NCBI GenBank assembly: GCA_934700385.1
Contig: CAKUXO010000003.1
Span: forward strand, 34,968-98,967
Length of the DNA: 64,000 nucleotides
Reading direction: 5' to 3'
From: an uncultured Candidatus Melainabacteria bacterium
GTDB taxonomy: Bacteria > Cyanobacteriota > Vampirovibrionia > Gastranaerophilales > Gastranaerophilaceae
Part shown: in pieces, positions 26,427 to 34,719 of the stretch
Layout of the letters: every line of letters starts with the position of its first letter
How positions within the stretch are numbered: position 1 is the first letter of the stretch
Translations under genes and position numbers: made by a program
The notes under the pieces: model-generated
What the model saw: the letters and a program-made list of their open reading frames with translations, nothing else
What the model was told of the DNA's origin: nothing
The model's database searches: none

Positions 26427-27404
26427 TTAATTTAAAGGCAATATGATTGTAAAGCAAGCCCCTTTATCTTTGTTATTTTTTGCTTTAATTTGTCCTTGAT
26501 GTGCTTGAACAATGCGCTTTACAATATAAAGCCCAAGTCCTATTCCAATGTTAGAATATTTCTTTTGAGAAGTGTAATATTTTTTAAAGATTTCATTGAT
26601 TTCATTTTCTTTAATGCCTCTGCCTTCATCTTTAACAGATATTTCAACAAAATCTTTCTTTTTAGATAGAATAATTTGAATATTTTTTTCGTTTTTGCTG
26701 TAGTAAATGGCGTTTGAAATTAGGTTATTAAGCGCTCTTTTAATTAAATAAGGATCAAGTTTTAATTCAATTGTTTCATTTTGAATAAAAGTAAGATTTT
26801 TATTTTGAATTTTTAAAATGCTTGAATTTTGGTTAATTGTTTCTTGAATTAATAAATTCAAATTTGTTAATTCAAAATTTGGTTTTAATTCTTGATTATC
26901 TATTTTATGAGCGTCTAATAAATCTATAACAAGGTTTTTTAGGTCGTTATTTGAAATTTTAAGATTTTCAATCGCATGTTTTTGAGTTTGCGTAATTTCT
27001 CCAAAATTTCCGTTTAAAAATAAATCATAAGTGTTATCTTGCGCTATAATTGGAACTTTTAGGTCATGAGCTAAGGTAGAAATAAAATCTTGCTTAAGGC
27101 TTTGACTTTGTTTTTCTTTTTCAATATATTCTTTAATCATTTTATCTCTATCAAAAACACTTTCAAATAGGGCATTTGTGTTTTTTGAAAGTTGCTTTGT
27201 AAGCTCTGTTGTACCTTTTTCACACTTAGAATTTAAGTTTCCATATCGAGCAGAAGTAATTAAATTAAGATAATTGTAGATATATTTTTTTAAATTTGTG
27301 TATTTAATTAAAAGTTTTGTATATTTTGCAATTAAAATTATTGTTAAAAAAAGGATGATTAATAAGAATAAAAAACTTGAAACAAGAATTATTTTACTTA
27401 ACAT
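26427..27404 (-). CDS. Membrane sensor histidine kinase without an adjacent regulator
   Basis: This 325-residue kinase has a single membrane helix (residues 4-26), a short linker and no obvious sensor domain. The phosphoacceptor is His113 in STLAHDLKVPIIA. The ATPase shows the N box NNLISNAIYYS, the G1 box DEGRGIKENE and the G2 box GIGLGLYIVK. No response regulator is adjacent; the nearest is at 19036. It overlaps a TPR gene by seven bases, so the TPR protein may be its input partner. Confidence 0.9.
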   Translation of the reverse strand: MLSKIILVSSFLFLLIILFLTIILIAKYTKLLIKYTNLKKYIYNYLNLITSARYGNLNSKCEKGTTELTKQLSKNTNALFESVFDRDKMIKEYIEKEKQSQSLKQDFISTLAHDLKVPIIAQDNTYDLFLNGNFGEITQTQKHAIENLKISNNDLKNLVIDLLDAHKIDNQELKPNFELTNLNLLIQETINQNSSILKIQNKNLTFIQNETIELKLDPYLIKRALNNLISNAIYYSKNEKNIQIILSKKKDFVEISVKDEGRGIKENEINEIFKKYYTSQKKYSNIGIGLGLYIVKRIVQAHQGQIKAKNNKDKGACFTIILPLN

Positions 27405-27793
27405 TTTCTTTGCCTTTCGGCTTCAATTAATTTAATCGTTTTAACACATCTTTCTTTAAGGTCTAATTGTTTTAGTTTTGAAAAGAGTATCATTGCCTTT
27501 GCGATATTAATTAAAGCGTTATCGTAATCGTTATAATCATAATAACATGCACCAAGATTAAAATATGCTTTTGCAAAAGCAGGATTTAATTTAATTGCTT
27601 TTAGATAGGCCTTAATTGCTTCTTTATGATTATTTAAGGCAAACTCGCAAACCCCTTTATAATAATAACCATATTCATCATCTGGAAAATTTAAAAGCAG
27701 CTTTTCAATATTTCCCATCGCAGATTCAATTCTCGATTGAGAAATTTTATTTTTAATTATTGAATGATATTCTTTTATTATTTCTTTATCCAT
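27398..27793 (-). CDS. Small TPR protein coupled to a histidine kinase
   Basis: This 131-residue soluble protein has about three TPR motifs, clearest in EAIKAYLKAIKLNPAFAKAY and the following AYFNLGACYYDY. It ends overlapping the orphan kinase gene by seven bases, which implies coupled translation. A role in signalling to or from that kinase is inference from position only. Confidence 0.8.
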   Translation of the reverse strand: MDKEIIKEYHSIIKNKISQSRIESAMGNIEKLLLNFPDDEYGYYYKGVCEFALNNHKEAIKAYLKAIKLNPAFAKAYFNLGACYYDYNDYDNALINIAKAMILFSKLKQLDLKERCVKTIKLIEAERQRKC

Positions 27794-27815
27794 CTTAGAA
27801 TTAATTAGTTTTGTG

Positions 27816-29537
27816 TTATACGATTATTTTATATGTTTTATTTTTAAAATCAATAGAGTTAAGTTTTTTATAGATTTCTTCTAAATCTTCACCAACTACG
27901 CTTAAAATTCTTCCGCCTGTTGTGGTGATTGTGTTATTTTCCTTTTTAATATTAGCATAATATGTCTTTGTTTTTGAAGTAAAATTTTCTAAATTTTTAA
28001 TTTCAAAAATTTTATTTTCTTTTTTAGGATAGTTTGACGAAGTTAAAACAACACAATAGCTTGTTTTTTCACCTAATTTTAAATTAATTCTATCAAGAGC
28101 TTGAATTGCTTGATAATAAAAAATTTCAAGCCAATCGTTTTGAATATAGTTTAAAAGGCTTTGTGTTTCAGGGTCACCTAGGCGAACATTATATTCTAAT
28201 ACATAAATATCATCTTTTGAAACCATTAGACCTGAATATAAAATAAATGGCGTTGAAATTTTTTCTTTTTTTAATAAGTTTAAGATTTTCTTTTTATAAA
28301 TTTCAAGATTTCTTGCCGCTTTTAAATTAATTTCAACAGGGCAAATAGAAGCTAAGCCACCGGTGTTTTCACCTTTTGAATTTTGTTTAAAATCTTTTGC
28401 TAAAGGAAAAGATAAAAGATTTTTTCCATCCCAAAAAGAAAAAAGTGAAATTTCTTCTCCAAAAAGTTTTTCTTCAACAAGGGTTGTTTTTGCTTTTTTG
28501 CCAAATTTTCCATTTAAAAATTCTTTTAATTCTTTTTTAATATCTTTAAGATTTTTTCCTAGGTAAACCCCTTTACCAGAAGCTAGAGAGTCTATTTTAA
28601 TTATCGGATTTTTAAATTTAGATAAAACTTTATTTATGTTTTTAATTTTTGTAATTTTTTTATAGGGCGAAGTTTTTATTTTATATTTTTTCATTAATTT
28701 TTTTGCAAAAAGTTTTGAGCCCTCTAATTTTGAAAAATTTTTATCTGACCCGATTATTTTAATGTTATTTTTTTGAAAAACGTTAACAATTCCATCACAA
28801 AGATAGTTTTCAGCCCCTACTATAACAAGATTTATATTTTTTTTAAGCGCAAAATTAGATAATTCAGAATAATTTTTATATGAAATTATTTCACCTAAAT
28901 CTTTAAAACCATCATTTGAATCAGCTAAATATAGCTTATTTAAAAATTTTGAATCAGATATTTTTTCAGCTATAGCGTGTTCTCGAGCACCTTTGCCTAT
29001 AACTAAAACATTTAAACCTAAAAGTTTTTCAATTATTCTTGGGTAATAATAATGTTCAAGAGAATGAATTTTCTTTTCTAGGATTTCAAGTGTGTAATTT
29101 TTTTCAATTTTTAACTCTTTTTGAAAGATAATTTCACCCTCATCAACATTTTTTGTTGCATAATGAATTGTTATTCCTGTTTTATTTTCATTATTTAAAA
29201 AAGCTTTTTTAATTGCTTCTAAACCTTTATATTTTGGTAAAAGCGAGGGGTGAAGATTAACTATTTTTTTCTTTGTAACGGTTTCTTCTTTTAAAATTTG
29301 AAGAAAACCCGCCATAAAAATAAAATCGTAATCACTTTTAATAATAAAATCATCGATTTTATTTTTTTCAAGATAAAAGGCTTTAATATCAAGGTTTTGC
29401 GCTCTTTTTAGAGCATAAGCATTTTTATTATTAACTAAAAGTTCAAAGGTTAAATCGCCTCTATTTTTAAAATATTTTATTATTGCTTCAAAGTTTGAAC
29501 CGTTTTGAGAAGCTAAAATCAGAATTTTCTTTTTCAT
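27816..29537 (-). CDS. purN-purD: Fused phosphoribosylglycinamide formyltransferase / GAR synthetase (PurN-PurD)
   Basis: This 573-residue protein joins two purine enzymes. Residues 1-174 are PurN: LASQNGSNFEAI, Asn94 and His96 in VNLHPSLLPKYKG, and Asp132 in NVDEGEIIFQ. Residues from about 175 are PurD, starting LNVLVIGKGAREHAI with no in-frame start codon at the junction (about 29015). Its ATP-grasp motifs follow: IIKIDSLASGKGVYL, LVEEKLFGEEISLF, GENTGGLASICP and EYNVRLGDPETQ. PurD normally precedes PurN in the pathway. The gene ends the pur operon, one base after purM. Confidence 0.93.
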   Translation of the reverse strand: MKKKILILASQNGSNFEAIIKYFKNRGDLTFELLVNNKNAYALKRAQNLDIKAFYLEKNKIDDFIIKSDYDFIFMAGFLQILKEETVTKKKIVNLHPSLLPKYKGLEAIKKAFLNNENKTGITIHYATKNVDEGEIIFQKELKIEKNYTLEILEKKIHSLEHYYYPRIIEKLLGLNVLVIGKGAREHAIAEKISDSKFLNKLYLADSNDGFKDLGEIISYKNYSELSNFALKKNINLVIVGAENYLCDGIVNVFQKNNIKIIGSDKNFSKLEGSKLFAKKLMKKYKIKTSPYKKITKIKNINKVLSKFKNPIIKIDSLASGKGVYLGKNLKDIKKELKEFLNGKFGKKAKTTLVEEKLFGEEISLFSFWDGKNLLSFPLAKDFKQNSKGENTGGLASICPVEINLKAARNLEIYKKKILNLLKKEKISTPFILYSGLMVSKDDIYVLEYNVRLGDPETQSLLNYIQNDWLEIFYYQAIQALDRINLKLGEKTSYCVVLTSSNYPKKENKIFEIKNLENFTSKTKTYYANIKKENNTITTTGGRILSVVGEDLEEIYKKLNSIDFKNKTYKIIV

Positions 29538-29538
29538 T

Positions 29539-30471
29539 TTAACTTAGCTCTCCTAAAATAAAGGCATTTTTTTCAATTTTTAAAATTTCATCAACGTTAT
29601 TTTTATCTGCAACAACACAAAAACCAACCCCCATATTAAAAACTTTATAACATTCATCTATTTCAACAAAATTTTTAATTATTTCAAAAATTTCTTGTTT
29701 AGGGATTGAATTATAATCAAGATTTAATTTTAAATCGGGTTGAACACTTCTTTTTAAATTGCTTAAAATGCCGCCACCTGTTATGTTTGCAGCAGATTTA
29801 ATAAGGTTTTTTGAAATTAATTTTTCAACTGTATCATAATAAATTTTTGTTGGTTCAAGAGATTTTTTAAAGGTTTCTTCATTAATTTTTTTATCTTGAT
29901 AAAGTTTTCTAATTAAGCTAAAACCGTTTGAATGTATGCCATTAGAGGGAAATGCAACAACAATATCTTTAGCTTTTGTTTTATTTCTGTCTAAATAATT
30001 TTCCTTAAAATATCCAACTAAAAACCCTGCTATATCAAAATAATTTTCTTTAATTAAATCTTTTAATTCTGAAATTTCACCCCCTAAAAGCATACAGCTA
30101 TATTTTTTAAGTTCTTGTTTAAGGGCTTCAATTACATTTTGAATGAAAACATCCATATTATTTTCAAGAGAATTAACTGCGATGTAATCAAGAAAAAACA
30201 AGGGTTTTGCCCCAAGAGTGATAAGGTCATTTAAGTTCATTGCAATTAAATCTTGGGCAATTGTTTTTGGTTTATTATATTTAATTAATGGAATTATTTT
30301 TGAACCTATGCCATCTGTGCATGAAACAAAATTATAACCTTTAAAAAGCTCATTATTGCAATACATGCCGGCAAAGTTTTCAAGATTTCCGTTTTTGAAA
30401 TTTTTTTTGATATTTTTAATTATGTTATCGGCTTTTTTAATATTTACGCCTGAATTTTCGTAGTTATACAT
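29539..30471 (-). CDS. purM: Phosphoribosylformylglycinamidine cyclo-ligase
   Basis: PurM closes the imidazole ring to give AIR. At 310 residues it is shorter than the usual 340-350. Signatures are VNIKKADNIIKNIK, SCTDGIGSKI, QDLIAMNLNDLITLGAKP and LLGGEISEL, then FPSNGIHSNGFSLIR and ITGGGILSNLKR. It is one base from both purF and the purN-purD fusion. Confidence 0.95.
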   Translation of the reverse strand: MYNYENSGVNIKKADNIIKNIKKNFKNGNLENFAGMYCNNELFKGYNFVSCTDGIGSKIIPLIKYNKPKTIAQDLIAMNLNDLITLGAKPLFFLDYIAVNSLENNMDVFIQNVIEALKQELKKYSCMLLGGEISELKDLIKENYFDIAGFLVGYFKENYLDRNKTKAKDIVVAFPSNGIHSNGFSLIRKLYQDKKINEETFKKSLEPTKIYYDTVEKLISKNLIKSAANITGGGILSNLKRSVQPDLKLNLDYNSIPKQEIFEIIKNFVEIDECYKVFNMGVGFCVVADKNNVDEILKIEKNAFILGELS

Positions 30472-30472
30472 T

Positions 30473-31774
30473 TTAACCTAAAAAACATTTATGACACCAG
30501 ATGTTTTTATTAAACATCTTTTGAAAAGAATCAACAGGAATAAATTTAACAGAATTTATTTCAAGCTCTTTTTTAATATTATCAGACGATTTTAAATTAT
30601 ATGCAATAAGTTCATTTTTATTTGGAATATCAACCCCCCAATGACAGGTGTTTATTATCATAGGAGAAGTTAAACGAAGATGAATTTCTTTTGGATTACC
30701 TTTTTTTAATAGTTCAATTATTTTTTTGCTTGTTGAACCTCGAACTATTGAATCATCAACAATAATAAGTCTTTTGCCTTTTATTTTTTCATAATCTATG
30801 ATATATTTTTCTTCAATTTTTTCTTTTCTTGTTGATTTATTTTCAATAAAAGTTCTTAAAACATCTTCTTTATTTTTTATTAAAAATTTAAGTTCGATTT
30901 TACTTTCTTGGCTATAACCAACTGCCCCCCAAAGTCCGCTATTTAAAATGGGGATAACGTAATCTCCTTTAATATCATCATTTTTTGCAAGAAATTTTCC
31001 AAGCTCAATTCTTTTATTTTTAACTTTTGTGTTAAAAATTTTTGATTTTGAATTAGCAAAATAAACCGCTTCAAAAACACATTGAGAGGTTTTTTTAGGA
31101 CTTTTTTTAAAATAACTATATTCTTTTTTATTAATTTCAATAGCGCTATTAGCGCTAAGTTCAAAACTTTTTAAAGGTTTTTCAGCTATAGCACAATTTT
31201 CACTAGCTAAAATAAAACAATCTTTTGTTTCAAAAAAAGATAGGGGGTGATAAGAATTTTTATCTTTAAAAGCCATTATTTTATCTTTAAATAAAATAAT
31301 TATGTTATATGCGTTTAAACTAAAATCATTTTCTAAAACTTTTAAAATATCTTCTTTTGAAGATTTTTCAAGGTTTTTTAATTTATAAAAAAGCCATTTT
31401 AAAATAACTTCGCTATCAGAATTGCTTTCAAAAGTGAAACCATTTTTTAAAAGAATTTCTTTTTTTTCTTCAAAATCAAAAATTGTTCCGTTATGACAAA
31501 GCGCAACATTTTTAAAAACAAAAGGCTGAAGATTATTTTTATTAAAATCTCCTTTTGTTGAATATCTTGTGTGAGCTATTATGATATTTGAAAAATCAGA
31601 TAAAGAATCATCTTTAATTAATCCTTCTTTTTTAAAAACTTTAAGAGAATTTTCAGATAAATAACAAATTCCCCAGCCATCTTGTCCTCTGTGTTGAAGT
31701 TTTTTTAAGGATAAAATTGCTTTATTTAAAATATTTTTATCTTTTTTTGAAATATAGGCTACAATTCCACACAT
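30473..31774 (-). CDS. purF: Amidophosphoribosyltransferase, iron-sulfur type
   Basis: PurF commits PRPP to purine synthesis. The N-terminal glutaminase uses Cys2 in MCGIVAYI, with no propeptide. QHRGQDGWGI and the PRPP loop IIVDDSIVRGSTSKK are clear. Cys232, Cys377, Cys427 and Cys430 match the four 4Fe-4S ligands known for the Bacillus subtilis enzyme, so an oxygen-sensitive cluster is likely. It is compact (433 residues). The usual VPDSG segment reads ILNSG, a departure at a conserved aspartate. It lies 12 bases after purL. Confidence 0.94.
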   Translation of the reverse strand: MCGIVAYISKKDKNILNKAILSLKKLQHRGQDGWGICYLSENSLKVFKKEGLIKDDSLSDFSNIIIAHTRYSTKGDFNKNNLQPFVFKNVALCHNGTIFDFEEKKEILLKNGFTFESNSDSEVILKWLFYKLKNLEKSSKEDILKVLENDFSLNAYNIIILFKDKIMAFKDKNSYHPLSFFETKDCFILASENCAIAEKPLKSFELSANSAIEINKKEYSYFKKSPKKTSQCVFEAVYFANSKSKIFNTKVKNKRIELGKFLAKNDDIKGDYVIPILNSGLWGAVGYSQESKIELKFLIKNKEDVLRTFIENKSTRKEKIEEKYIIDYEKIKGKRLIIVDDSIVRGSTSKKIIELLKKGNPKEIHLRLTSPMIINTCHWGVDIPNKNELIAYNLKSSDNIKKELEINSVKFIPVDSFQKMFNKNIWCHKCFLG

Positions 31775-31786
31775 TTTATTTTTTCT

Positions 31787-33760
31787 TTAAAATTTAGAAT
31801 TAAAAATTTTTCTGATTTCATTTTTATCATAAGAATAATTATCAAAAATTATTTTATCATCAATAATTTCACCAATTAAGGTTAAATTTTCATTTTCTAT
31901 ATTTTCATTTGAAATAACAATATAATCTTTTTGATATTTTTCAAAATATTTTTCTGTTTTTATTTTAAAACCTAAATCATAAAATAAAACATCTTTTAAT
32001 AAACTTCCTATAAGCCCATAGTTTCCTATATTAATAACTTTTTTAGCTTTCTTTTCTTTTAGGAGATTAAAAATAATTTCTTTTGATTTTATTTCATCTT
32101 TATTTTCTAAAAGATAGATTTTATCTTTTAAATTTATTTTATTTAAAGATATTTTTTCTCTATCTTCTTGAATTCCAACAAAAGCCAAGGTTGAGCATGG
32201 TGGAATTTTAGAATTTTGATTTTCATTATAAAAAGAAACATTACCTGAAACCACAGGAATTTTATATTCAAAAGAAAGTTTTTTTAATTCTTCAATAGCA
32301 TATCTAAAATCGCTTGCGGTTTTTTTATTTTCAGGGCTTGAAAAATTTAGGCAGTTAGTTAAGCCTTTTGGTTCAATTCCTGATGAAATAAGTTTTCTAA
32401 AGCAATATAAAAAAGCGTTCTTCATTCCATCTTTAGAATTAAAATTAACATCTGTTTTAGTAGTAAAACCAATGAAACCATCAACCTCTTTTAAATATAA
32501 AATCCCAATTGAGTTTTCTTTTTGTGAAAAAGAGGTTCTTCCTTGAACTTCTTGGTCAAATTGAGAATATATTTTTTCTTTAGATGAAAAATTATCATCT
32601 TTTAAAAGTTTTTCAAATTCTTCTTTTGGGTTTAATTTTGAAATTTCTTTTTCGTCTTTAATTTCTTCTTTTTCTAAATCATATAAAAATGGTTCACATA
32701 AAACCTTTAAATCAAGCTCGCAAAGAAGTTTATCATTGTTATAAATTCGATATAAACAAGGTTTAATTGTTTTACCAATAATAGAATAATTAAGCTCATT
32801 TTCCTTTGAAATTTCATCAATTTTTTCTAGAGTTTTTTTATCATCTTCAACAATAAAAGCCATTCTTTCTTGGCTTTCAGAAAGCATTATTTCTTCAGGG
32901 GTGATTGAAGAAATTTGAGTGTGAACCTTATCAAGATATAATTCAACCCCACAATTACCTTTATATGCCATTTCAGAGGTTGAAGATAAAATTCCGCTTG
33001 CGCCAAGATCTTGGCATGCTATAACTTTTTTTAATTTATTTATTTTTAAAGTAGCGTTAATTAATTTCTTTTTAGTATAGGGGTCACCTATTTGAACACT
33101 TTGTCTTTTAGAATTTTCATTAATGGCGCATGACGCAAAAGAAGCGCCATTCAAGCCATCAACCCCTGTTTTTGAACCAACTAAAACAACAAGACAATTT
33201 TCTTTTGCGCTTGAAAATTTAATATTTTTTTCTTCAACAATTCCAAGAGCCAAAACATTTACTAAAGGAATTGTGTTAAAACATTTATTAAAAATTGTTT
33301 CTCCTGAAATAGTTGGAACTCCAATAGAATTACCATAATCTGAAATTCCTCTTGTAACTTCATTAAGATAATATTTTGTTTTAATTTGATTTAGGGCGCC
33401 AAATTTTAAAGAATTTAAAAGTGCAATAGGTTTTGCGCTAAGAGATAAGACATCTCTAACAATTCCCCCTATTCCTGTCATAGAGCCTTGATAGGGTTCT
33501 ATGGCGCAGGGGTGATTATGTGATTCCATTTTAAAAAATATGCAATAGTTTTTAAATCTAATACAGCCGGAGTTTTCATTTTCATAATTTTTTTCATTAT
33601 AAAAATCAGATAGATATTTCTTTGAATGTAAATAGCCACAATGTTCTGAGTGCATTGTGCTAAAAAGATATGTTTCAAAGTCGTTTGGCTTTCTTTTTAA
33701 TCTTTTTACAATATCTTGATATAAAAAATCGCTAATATTTAATTTTTTATATAATTCCAT
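31787..33760 (-). CDS. purL: Phosphoribosylformylglycinamidine synthase, large subunit
   Basis: This is small-type PurL (657 residues), which works with PurQ and PurS to convert FGAR to FGAM. Signatures are STMHSEHCGYLHS near the N-terminus, KMESHNHPCAIEPYQG, GGIVRDVLSLSAKP and CQDLGASGILSS. The family is normally above 700 residues, so loops have been lost in the C-terminal half. It overlaps purQ by 14 bases. Confidence 0.95.
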   Translation of the reverse strand: MELYKKLNISDFLYQDIVKRLKRKPNDFETYLFSTMHSEHCGYLHSKKYLSDFYNEKNYENENSGCIRFKNYCIFFKMESHNHPCAIEPYQGSMTGIGGIVRDVLSLSAKPIALLNSLKFGALNQIKTKYYLNEVTRGISDYGNSIGVPTISGETIFNKCFNTIPLVNVLALGIVEEKNIKFSSAKENCLVVLVGSKTGVDGLNGASFASCAINENSKRQSVQIGDPYTKKKLINATLKINKLKKVIACQDLGASGILSSTSEMAYKGNCGVELYLDKVHTQISSITPEEIMLSESQERMAFIVEDDKKTLEKIDEISKENELNYSIIGKTIKPCLYRIYNNDKLLCELDLKVLCEPFLYDLEKEEIKDEKEISKLNPKEEFEKLLKDDNFSSKEKIYSQFDQEVQGRTSFSQKENSIGILYLKEVDGFIGFTTKTDVNFNSKDGMKNAFLYCFRKLISSGIEPKGLTNCLNFSSPENKKTASDFRYAIEELKKLSFEYKIPVVSGNVSFYNENQNSKIPPCSTLAFVGIQEDREKISLNKINLKDKIYLLENKDEIKSKEIIFNLLKEKKAKKVINIGNYGLIGSLLKDVLFYDLGFKIKTEKYFEKYQKDYIVISNENIENENLTLIGEIIDDKIIFDNYSYDKNEIRKIFNSKF

Positions 33761-34370
33761 TTAATTTTTCCTTGATAAAATCAAAAATAAATTTCCCGTT
33801 ATCACTTTTAAAAGGGGTGATAAAATTTCTTTCAGGGTGTGGCATTAGCCCTAAAACATAGTTTTTTTTATCGTAAAGACCGGCTATATCATAATAAGAG
33901 CCGTTTGGATTATTTATATATTTAATTAATTCATAATCTTTTAATTTATTTATGTCATCAATAAAATATCTTCCTTGGTGGTGTGCTATGGGCAATTTAA
34001 AGGTGTTTTCTTGAAATTTTAAAGTGACATCTTTTGAAATAAATTTTTGATTAATGTTTTCAATTAATGCGCCTTGAAGAATGTTTGCTTCGCATAAAAT
34101 TTGAAAACCGTTACAAATTCCTAAAGTAAAAGAGTTTCTTTTTTTAATTTTTTCTTTTAAGGCTTTTATTATCGGGCTAAATTTTGCAATTCTTCCACAT
34201 GAAACATAATCTCCATAAGAAAAGCCGCCGCAAAGTGTAATTAAATTAAACTCATCTAACACTTCTTCATTAGATGAAACATAACTTACTTTATACCCAG
34301 CTTTTTTAAGAGCGAAAAATGTTTCTTCTTCACAATTTGAACCTTGAAAAACAACTACCCCTGCTTTCAT
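33747..34370 (-). CDS. purQ: Phosphoribosylformylglycinamidine synthase, glutaminase subunit
   Basis: PurQ (207 residues) releases ammonia from glutamine for PurL. The class I glutaminase nucleophile is the Cys in LGICNGFQIL, and the His and Glu partners are in LMPHPERNF. CGGFSYGDYVSCGRIA is the family hallmark. Its start overlaps the purS stop by four bases (ATGA), a tight coupling. Confidence 0.96.
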   Translation of the reverse strand: MKAGVVVFQGSNCEEETFFALKKAGYKVSYVSSNEEVLDEFNLITLCGGFSYGDYVSCGRIAKFSPIIKALKEKIKKRNSFTLGICNGFQILCEANILQGALIENINQKFISKDVTLKFQENTFKLPIAHHQGRYFIDDINKLKDYELIKYINNPNGSYYDIAGLYDKKNYVLGLMPHPERNFITPFKSDNGKFIFDFIKEKLNGII

Positions 34371-34627
34371 TTTATTTCCTTAAAATCAATTATTTCATAG
34401 GTTTCAACAAGAGGATTAGTTAAAATTTCTTCTGAAATTTGTTTAATTTTTTTATCTGCTTTTTCTTTATTTTCTTCAAGAATTTTTATTTCATAAAATT
34501 TTCCTGAATTAACCTTAAGGCTTTGGCTTATTTTAAGCTGAGCGCAGATGTTTTCAACAACCTCGCCATTAGGATTTTTTATTTCTTCTTTTTGTTTTGT
34601 TATAATTTTATAAAGAAAATTTTTCAT
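34367..34627 (-). CDS. purS: Phosphoribosylformylglycinamidine synthase subunit PurS
   Basis: PurS (86 residues) links PurL and PurQ in the small-type FGAM synthase. It is recognised by NPNGEVVENICAQL, VNSGKFYEIKIL and LTNPLVETYEI. It is the first gene of the operon purS-Q-L-F-M-(ND), all nearly abutting. The 92-base divergent region upstream contains an imperfect inverted pair, AATATCACAAAA and TTTTGTGATAATATT, which might be a shared operator. I saw no clear PurR or guanine/PRPP riboswitch sequence. Confidence 0.93.
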   Translation of the reverse strand: MKNFLYKIITKQKEEIKNPNGEVVENICAQLKISQSLKVNSGKFYEIKILEENKEKADKKIKQISEEILTNPLVETYEIIDFKEIK

Positions 34628-34675
34628 AATTATGTAATATCACAAAATATTAAGCTATTAAAGAAAAAAATTTTT

Positions 34676-34704
34676 TTGTGATAATATTTTCTTATTGATA
34701 GTAT
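34676..34704 (+). promoter_or_regulatory. Promoter of the ABC exporter gene
   Basis: TTGTGA (34676-34681), 17 bases, TAGTAT (34699-34704). The predicted start lies about 8 bases before the ATG at 34720, with only GGA at 34709-34711 as a ribosome site. The -35 sits inside the inverted repeat shared with the divergent pur operon. Confidence 0.5.
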
Positions 34705-34719
34705 TTACGGAAAAACAAA

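Noticed and set aside
34628..34719. Purine or PRPP riboswitch upstream of purS
   Set aside because: The whole divergent gap is 92 bases and AT-rich, with none of the conserved core sequences I know.
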